Source: Ypsolopha sequella
Lineage: Eukaryota > Arthropoda > Insecta > Lepidoptera > Ypsolophidae
Direction of reading: 5' to 3'
NCBI GenBank assembly: GCA_934047225.1
Contig: CAKOHE010000090.1
Coordinates: 251,001-315,000 of the forward strand
Length of the DNA stretch: 64,000 bases
Shown: one piece after another, positions 56,701 through 64,000 of the stretch
Layout of the letters: each line of letters starts with the position of its first letter
Position numbering within the stretch: position 1 is the first letter of the stretch
Position numbers and translations under genes: made by a program
The notes under the pieces: generated by a model
Seen by the model: only the letters and a program-made list of their open reading frames with translations
The model's database searches: none
What the model was told of the DNA's origin: nothing

Positions 56701-57399
56701 ATATTGCATAATAAAATTGTCTGATTAAATACTTACAGAGATGTAATGTAGGTACACTATTTGCTGTCAGTCGTTTACTCGGTGAATTATATTTTTCATC
56801 AAAATGTCGTTGACACAACCTGACATTGTTGAAAATGTATTTGTTGCCTTTGCTCTGTGTTGTAAGATCTAACACTGATTTCCACAACATGAACCTGTCT
56901 TCATTTGGATACTCGTAATGTGGAAACCGATGAATAGGAACTGAAAATAATTAAAATAGGTTACGTTTCCTATGGCCATTGTTAAATGATAAAATTTATA
57001 GTACATAGTTCACACTCGGGAACACCTCTGACACCCCCTCGGGGATTCGTGTTTTGGCGATATATTTTTATTTATATATTTTATAAAATATCATCAAACT
57101 GTCAAACCCGGACAACTTTGTTGCTTCTTTCTTCATGTAATTTACAAAGAAATACTAGGGTGTGTGTCGATAAGTGGGCACGATTAGGTACACAGGGTAC
57201 TACAGATTTTCATCTGCTACGATCCTGACATAGGTACCTCTTTCGCCTCTTCTACATCCTTCAATCTAATCATCTTATTTTTTTCTGGTTAGTACTTAAT
57301 CAGGGATAATATTACATTAATTGTGAATTATGATCATGAATGACACTTACCATCGGGTTTACATCCAAAATGACATTTTTTATCTCTTCGTTTCGGCAT

Positions 57400-60300
57400 A
57401 TTTCCAATCCAAATTCGTGGGCAGCTCAGAGTCCGATTTTTGTAAGCAAGTTGTCTCAGGTAAGGAGGATATCACAAAATCATACGAAGCAGGAAGTCGT
57501 TAAAAATAGCGATTTTTAGCAATGAAAATTTTACACGAAACAAATTTTAAATTTCAAACTAAAAAACTGCTTCTGCTGCTTCAAGAAAATTTTCACAACA
57601 ATTATGTTGCCAGACAAAAAACAAAATCTACCAAAAGTTACGTAGTACAATGAAGTCACATAACATTGACCGCGATTTTAACATTAGACAATAGTTTTAA
57701 ACTCGGTTCGAAATAATAGACTGTCAGAATAATATTGAAATGTTTATTTTACATCTGCTGTTCACATAACTACAGTTTTTGCTTCGCTTTTGTAAATATG
57801 TTTGTTTTTATTTATTTATTATTATTTTATTTATATATTATTGTACATTAACACACATATTAAACCAACCATCACGTTTGGGACGTAAAAATCGTCGGTG
57901 AAAAGCGGGTGTACCAACTGTAACTTTCTTTTATGTTTTTGAACAAATATTGGTGAGCATACATTTTTTTTTTGCTCGCTGTACAAAGGAGAATGACCAA
58001 AATTCTATGGAAGTTAGGCTGAACTTACGTCTCGACTAAACTGTCACCAAAAGACAAGAAATATACTAGGATTATTATAAACAGAAAATCGTTAAACTAA
58101 TTGAAGGGAAATTTGAATAATCTTAATTTTAAATATAGATAGGTTATGAAAACATAGGCAAAAACAATAAAAACATTCCTTCGTCATATTACTTAGCTTT
58201 GTTACCTACTTTCACAAAAAGGAAGTAAAAGAGTCCTAAGAATAAAATTTTTATAAATAAAATATTTTTTCTGCCGATTACGAAAACGCAAAAAACGGGT
58301 AAGGTACAGAGAAAACAGAAAAAAGTGCTGTTGACATTTGGTTGCCATAGATTAAATATCTGACATTAACGATGCGAGAGATTTGAGTCGATTGTTTCGA
58401 TTACTCTAATATCTCAATGATTCGATGAATGAATTGATGAATTCTAAGTCGATGAACAATCGACTAAATTATCACGCATTGCATTGTAAAAGACAAAAGG
58501 AATGAAAGATTCCTGTACCTACACAAACGTAAGTTTTGGTCAAAACTTCCGTTACGTTACGATACCTATTACTAGGATAGGGGACTCGGAACAATCTAAA
58601 AATGTCTCGATTATTCAGTCGGTCAACGAGTCAATAGTTGACTTGATTCGATATTTCAATAATTATTAATTAATTTATAAAATATCTTGTCATTGCACAT
58701 CGCCACACAAGATTGACGTGACTAAGAAGTGACGTGATAAACACGATGGTGATTTTCTATTCCTTTGATTAACCAAATCGATTAATGGTATTTCGGTAAC
58801 ATAACAATTGCTTGATTTTTTTACGATCGTGTGTATTCTTACTATAATATTACATAATTATGCAAGCCAGCCAACGAGTACGAGCATCATACGTCATTTT
58901 TCAGTACATTTGCGATTACTCGCTGCCACTCGGATTCAATTCGATACAAAGTACAGTTTCATTCGATAACGACTAAGCATCGCTCGAATGATTCAATGCT
59001 AGAAATACTTCGTATCGAAACATAAGTATCGAGTCTTTATTCATATTGAACCTCCCTATAAGTTGTCAGTTGCTTTGTGGTCGGATAGAAGTACAAAATA
59101 ATCAACTGCATTACCAATTAAATTTTATTTTTAAACCCCCATTCCTATAGCGCTACCAAAAAAAATAATTGATTTATAATTAAGACCAATATTTTTCGTA
59201 CATGAATGGTGGTGACGCATCTACAGCCTGGTTTTGGTCATTCTCCTTTACAGTACGATTACTATAGTCGTAGTCGGCCTCGATCAGCATGCAAATTGAA
59301 AGTAAATTTTGCCTGCTGATGTGTGCGAGTATTTTTACTGTACGTACGCATATCAATCAAAATGTTGTGAATTGAATAATAGAACTTACAAAACATTTTT
59401 TTTATTTCAACATGTCAGCCCTATTAGAGCGTGCGCTGCCGATAGATCGCACGCTGTACTAGTACAGCGTTTTTACATGTATTTTCTGACAGTACATAGC
59501 GTAGTGAACAATTTGCGTAGGTATTTTCGTTTTACAAGTGAGAGAAATATCTGTTACGTAATAACTATTATATAATCTACCCCTGTTCATAACTTAACTT
59601 CATAACATTAACTGTCATAGAGTAGATTTTGTTACGTCATACATTTTTGAAATTAGAGCATACGTCAGCGCCATCTAGTTCATTTTGGTGAAACTTGACT
59701 AAGAGCTGTCATGAAAAGCCCTCATTGAAAAATGCCCACCGTTTGTAAAATAATTTCTAAAAAGCCAAATTAGAAAAGTCTTTTACTAACAAGTAGGTGC
59801 GACGACAAGCGGAGCAAATGGTCCTTTTCTACTGACTTTGAGAGTCAATCAAGACCCAGAAGTCCAACCTTACAGGACTAGTACCACTTACTCCACGTTC
59901 ATGAATACAAACCTACCGAATCCGTTTGACGTCCGGCTATTAAAGAGAAACAGTCGAAAGAAGTTTTTTAAAACTGAAGCGTGAGTATTTCCACAAATAA
60001 AACGGGTATTGACTATCAATAAGGCTAAAAATGAGAATTGCCCTCTAGGAAGTTATAAATTGATTTGCAAGGAAACAATTTTTTTTTTCTTGTACCTCCA
60101 TTAAAAAGTGTCCGGTGGTTATGAGGCATATTGGCTATCTACGGCTCCATAGAGCGTTGTTTCTGTCACCAGACGTTTAGTGTTTCGTGCGATAGAGATG
60201 ACGCTACGATACAATATGCATTATTAAACACCGAGCACTGTACTCGAAATTAGTTTCGAAAATAGAACATTCTGGACCCGGTTGCGAAAAGATATTTACG

Positions 60301-61504
60301 AAATATTGTATGAAACATTTCATAATCGGTTAGGTTTTTTTGACGTTCTACAACAGCTTACAATTTAAAGGGAAAACATGGCGGATTTTTCAGAAAGTAA
60401 TTCTGATTGATGAATTAATATCTATTCCACCTGAAAAAATCTATTCCACGATGTAAGCCTTGGGTTCTTTATTACACGTCGCGAAATATACTATTATTTT
60501 TTAAAGTGATGCTTTCATGCTTTACTCGATTTGTGTAAAGTAAAAAAAACTGGTGGCAATAGGCGATCATAATTCAGTATCATATTAAATAATACTGAAC
60601 TGAATAATATTAATCATAGTATAATTAATTTACTGATTCTGATATGATAATAATTGGACCGCTAGATAATTGTCGAAATCTTAAAATTCTACCAAAATTA
60701 ACAATTAAAGAGTATAGCAACCCTATGCCGAAATATCACGGGAATGCCACCTACCTTACCGCCATCTAGTGTAAAGACTGTGAAACCTGCGACTTTGTTT
60801 TATGTCCCCCATCACATGATGGCACCACTTTATATGTATTATTTTTATTTATGCGCTAGTAGGGAAAATTCACCCCCCTGATCACAAAGTTCTGCCTCCA
60901 AAAATGTGCGTTTGGAGTAAAGGAAGTCTGCCTTCGCGGCAGCGAGCTACGTTCCTATTGGTTGCTTGCAAAAATACCACTTCCGTTCCTCCAAAAACAT
61001 TACAAAAACAATAACTTGGCCAATTAACTTAAACCTAACCCTACCTGTGGAATGGAGACAATTATCATTTTATTTACAAGGCTTTGTACATAGAAATTAG
61101 CAATGTTATGAAAATAATTGAAACTCACTGACTCGAATACAAACATGGCGGTTGTATAAACCGGAAACACATTTTATAGACTTGAAAACTTTGATCACAT
61201 AAATTATGCAAAATGACATGAGTAACTAAATTAAAATCTACGAGGTAACTCAAATAAATTAACATTATCTTAGGCATTAATAATTAGAAATAAGTAAGGA
61301 AAGTTTCTAAGTCAAAATCTAACAACATTCCAAGAATAATTTTAAAGCTTCCGGGTTAAATTATTCATAATTTATTTTTGTGTATATTTTTTGTTTGTAT
61401 GTAAATAAATTTTTGTAGTTTAATTATTTTAACGAAAATAAACTTATGTTCGTTCCTTGGTAGGCCTTTAATTTTATGTCCGTGGCATAACATATAGGTA
61501 GGTA
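57400..61504. other. No recognised gene; repeat scraps
   Basis: Upstream of the P-like gene and beyond. Region 57885-57935 carries LINE 3'-UTR-like words (CGTCGGTGAAAAGCGGGTGT). Region 58375-59035 is enriched in CGATT/AATCG and TCGAT words without a clear period. A frame at 59309-59575 has no motif. The rest looks unique and AT-rich. Confidence 0.4.
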
Positions 61505-61615
61505 CAGTGGAGACCACATCAAGCTATACACGTACAGTACGACATTAGCCCCTACAGAGAAGAACATAAGATAGGTACAAAGTCCAATGTGTCTTACTTG
61601 ATGCGGTCTCCACTG
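61505..61615. mobile_element. mariner-like MITE
   Basis: A 111-bp element flanked by TA on both sides (61503-61504 and 61616-61617). Ends read CAGTGGAGACCACATCAAG and, in reverse complement, CAGTGGAGACCGCATCAAG. The TA duplication and CAGTG-type start suggest a Tc1/mariner-dependent MITE. Confidence 0.75.
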
Positions 61616-62120
61616 TACATACATTGAATTATGTACTGTCAAATGCTTTTTTGTTTTATATACTACACAAACGCAGTAAGATTGTGGATTTCACTGCTCC
61701 AAACTGTTTCTGCCTCACCATCAATCAGTATATTTAAGAAAAGAATAAAAGATTACTTACTACCTGTATATACCTATATATGATTAGTAGGTTATATAAT
61801 TTTTGTTCCTATGTTTCGGACCTTTGGTCATAATTTTATAATACTTATGATGAAATGAAATCTAGAATAAATATAAATTAGATTTTTCATTCATATTTCC
61901 GTAGACGACGCCCAAATTCCGCAGATCTATGTAACAACACTTCATGAAATCATTTGAATTCTTCTGGAATCGGATACTTTTCGAAATGTTCCGGTGATTC
62001 GCCTGATTCAGCGCGAAAAGATGTGCGAGAATAGAATCCAAAAATTAGTTTCGTTCGGCTTGTTTGGAGTATATGAATGTGCTTTTATCACATCTCACTC
62101 ACACAATCATATAACACCCC

Positions 62121-62440
62121 TCAGTCTAATTCTCCTGGTGTATTGCTCTTATCTGACTGTATTACTTCTTCGTTACTTCTAAATTCGTGATCGTAATCAT
62201 TTTCTACCAAATCACTCAATTGATTTTCCAAATACTGATTTTCTGGTCCTATAATTTCACTTTTCTTTTCTGAGTTAACTATTTTATCTACGGAACCACT
62301 TTCCGAAATGCAGTTTGCCACTTCACCGCACACACTAGAGGTTCCTTGCTCTAAAATAACATTAACGAATGATGCTTTCTTTTAACTTTTCTCTTGTATC
62401 CACCGCTTTTTTTCAAGTTTTTCCATTTATTCCAGTCCAT
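62121..62440 (-). pseudogene. Unrecognised decayed ORF with acidic end
   Basis: From ATG 62438-62440 the frame gives MDWNKWKNLKKSGGYKRKVK and then a stop. After a one-base shift near 62370 it continues ASFVNVILEQGTSSVCGEVA and so on to 62121, a Glu/Asp/Ser-rich stretch ending NTPGELD. A short basic KxxSGGYKRK start followed by acidic low-complexity sequence is seen in first exons of some insect transposon-derived genes. I cannot name the family. The frameshift marks it as broken unless it is an intron junction. Confidence 0.4.
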
Positions 62441-62856
62441 TATCTTTAACCTCAAATTGCACTAACAAATCCATAAAATATGTCTAAACGGCAAATCACA
62501 TGACATTTTAGGCGTGTAATGATCGTATAAATGCAACATATAAAACAAAATAGCAGTGTAATAGCAATGATGTTGCTTTTACTCAACTGCATCTAACTCG
62601 TCATAAGAAAGACACATAAGATGCTATTACATGAACAAATAGTCACATAAGCAACACATAGAGGTGACTTAATCAGCAAGTTCTTATACAGCACTTTAGT
62701 CATAAAGGGACGCCGAGTAAACGTTTACTCAGCATCATTATATGACCGTAATGCTGACCAACTAAAATGCTGAATAATATGTTTTTATATGACATGTTCT
62801 GTATAATTCGCGTTTAAACGACTTCTATAAAATGTATTTGCTGAATAAGCTCAATG
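62441..62856. other. No gene; one 16-bp palindrome
   Basis: Only a perfect palindrome GAGTAAACGTTTACTC (62715-62730) stands out. Confidence 0.5.
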
Positions 62857-63141
62857 TTATATGACTGTTTTGCTTGTTGGGTATTGTCTAATTTTGTTCT
62901 TGAAGACTGATATTGACGACGCTTCACGGACGTGTAACGGCAAGCTGTTCCATAAGCGTATTGCACTCACAGTGAAAGAATTGGTGTACATGCATGTGTT
63001 ATGCTCAGTGCGAAGAAGCCAGGCTTTCCTGGGTCGTTGAAGACGATCGAGGGGCAAGAGGGGTACAAAACGTTCAAGAGCTTTGGCAGCCTCATGTAGC
63101 CCGTGGATTACACGAGGCTGCCAAAGATCTTGACAAAACAT
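62857..63141 (-). pseudogene. LINE reverse transcriptase C-terminal remnant
   Basis: The 94-codon frame includes NSFTVSAIRLWNSLPLHVRE and SSISVFKNKIRQY, the standard ending of Jockey/CR1-type LINE proteins. Upstream coding sequence is not recognisable, and the same DNA has a duplicated-looking GAGGCTGCC/GCAGCCTC motif. A dead fragment. Confidence 0.75.
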
Positions 63142-63422
63142 GTAGCCCGAGTATTACAGCTCAAATTAGAAATAATGTTTTGATTCTGGTTCCGTTAACC
63201 TGAATATAGGTAGTTCATTTAAACAGAAAACATTCTACTATATGTGACGTCTATATTTATTGTTCATTTTACTTATTTATTGTTCAGTTTACTTGAACAA
63301 TCTAACGTCGACAATAATGCAAGTAAATATAACATAATTCTGTTTTTGTTTACAAGGTTTTTTTTACAAAACGATCTGGTATTTTTGTAAAAATATTTTT
63401 TCTCCGTGTACTTATATACGAG

Positions 63423-63605
63423 TATCATGGATCAATAACAATTTTGGTGAAATTCGTAAAATGAAATTTCGACTCCCCAGTGATTCACTCGGGACTGGAA
63501 CTGAATTTCTATGGAAAGCCAAAATTTCATTTTACGAATATCACAAAAATTGTTACTGATCCAAGATACTGATCACTTTTCAAGCCTCCAGTATGAATTT
63601 TGGAC
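63423..63605. mobile_element. MITE, family 1, copy with long inner arms
   Basis: Arms 63423-63470 and 63522-63569 share ATC(A/T)TGGATCA(A/G)TAACAAT and ATTCGTAAAATGAAATTT. Beyond the right arm, the reverse complement of 63570-63605 reads CATACTGGAGGCTTG...GTGATCAG, as in the copy at 8148-8369. The inner loop CACTCGGGACTGG also matches that copy's CACTCGGGACGGG. Confidence 0.75.
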
Positions 63606-64000
63606 GATGATCAAAAAGTCACTTGTATATATACCACATATTACATACACTTTAAATATAATTATTTTCAAATTATGTAAAATAACATATATAAATGTAC
63701 TTATTATGGATTTTGCGCAATAATACGCAATAACACGAGGACACTCCTCACTTCTCCATCGGACGCGTGCCAGCCGCAACAGCATCCTGAGGACGACCGC
63801 TGCACGGTTTGACTCTCCCTTCCTGAAGCATTGAGTGGGGATAGTCACCGGTGCGATAAAATAGATAAGTAAAGATGTATTTGAATTACCTACTAATATA
63901 GTCTAAGTTACTTCGTTACTAACAACATTTATGGATTTGTGATCTGAAATAAACATTATATTATATTATTATTAGTATTTAGGGACCTCCTTGTCTGTGC
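63606..64000. other. No recognised gene; possible LINE tail
   Basis: GGACGACCGCTGCACGG and a terminal AATAAA with TTATTATTATTAG suggest the 3' end of a plus-strand LINE running off the window. No coding part is visible. Confidence 0.3.

Larger units (their letters stand above)
51294..57399 (-). pseudogene. P-element/THAP9-like transposase, six exons, broken
   Basis: Exon 1 (57351-57399, MPKRRDKKCHFGCKPD) and exon 2 (56737-56940) encode a THAP zinc domain with CHFGC, LCQRHFDE and VPTLHL, which binds element DNA. Exons 3 (54732-54836) and 4 (54406-54495) are two related short exons (SGLSIQESQLEEP and PSLSLNIQQSQLEQP). Exon 5 (52967-54079) has a coiled coil, then ALLFDEVSLSAG and VCDQSASN of the P-type RNase H-like core. 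Exon 6 (51294-52392) carries LFDKLFDSFNG and the rest (SQDPLENFFCAIR). Junctions have GT/AG and matching phase. Damage: frame loss at an A10 run near 53675, stops at 52262-52264 and 52118-52120, and a frame change near 51700. It cannot make transposase. Terminal repeats were not found. The family cuts and pastes P-type DNA transposons. Confidence 0.85.

Overview
This is a non-coding-rich, transposon-dense piece of an insect nuclear genome, most likely a moth or butterfly. The basis is familiarity, not a search. Several dispersed repeats look like ones I know from Lepidoptera: a repeat opening with AACCGACTTCAAAAAGGAGG, LINE 3' ends carrying CCACTGCTGGACATA, and a Helitron ending GGGTCAGCTAG. 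No bacterial-type operons are present, and I recognise no clearly intact host gene. The window reads as a graveyard and workshop of mobile elements, as in heterochromatin or a sex-linked region (inference).

Layout. 1-9 kb: a complete but internally deleted PIF/Harbinger element (905-1914), a 41-bp tandem array, LINE remnants, copy A of a 1.15-kb repeat ending in a 350-bp hairpin, three perfect 62-bp tandem repeats and a MITE. 9-15 kb: a 5'-truncated Jockey-like LINE, another LINE 3' end with an (AAT)n tail, a decayed pseudogene and two terminal-inverted-repeat (TIR) elements. 15-22 kb: two head-to-head copies of a KIF4/Klp3A-type chromokinesin. The minus-strand copy has lost exactly 678 bp in frame, and the plus-strand copy carries that missing segment. 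The plus copy is itself split by a 2.9-kb TIR element with a short direct repeat at its borders. 23-29.7 kb: a TTAA-flanked MITE, a non-LTR retrotransposon with an uninterrupted ~959-codon frame (zinc finger, reverse transcriptase, restriction-like endonuclease), and a 2475-bp Helitron inserted just upstream of its start codon. The Helitron carries an antisense zinc-ribbon-like frame.

30-42 kb: mostly unique AT-rich DNA with a 2.45-kb segment bounded by 22-bp inverted repeats and a hAT-like MITE. 42-47 kb: a possible spliced, GC-rich transcription unit, then a 2.1-kb satellite of 40/41-bp units, then a TATA promoter-like leader. 47-50 kb: LINE fragments, including a second endonuclease fragment of the 24-kb element's family. 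51.3-57.4 kb: a six-exon P-element/THAP9-like transposase pseudogene. Copy B of the 1.15-kb hairpin repeat is nested in its second intron. 57.4-64 kb: few genes, a mariner-like MITE, a decayed ORF, a LINE C-terminus and another MITE.

Nesting gives relative ages. The Helitron is younger than the retrotransposon it interrupts. Hairpin repeat copy B is younger than the P-like gene. The 2.9-kb TIR element is younger than the plus-strand kinesin fragment. The most unusual signal is that the two arms of the hairpin repeat have changed together in each copy.
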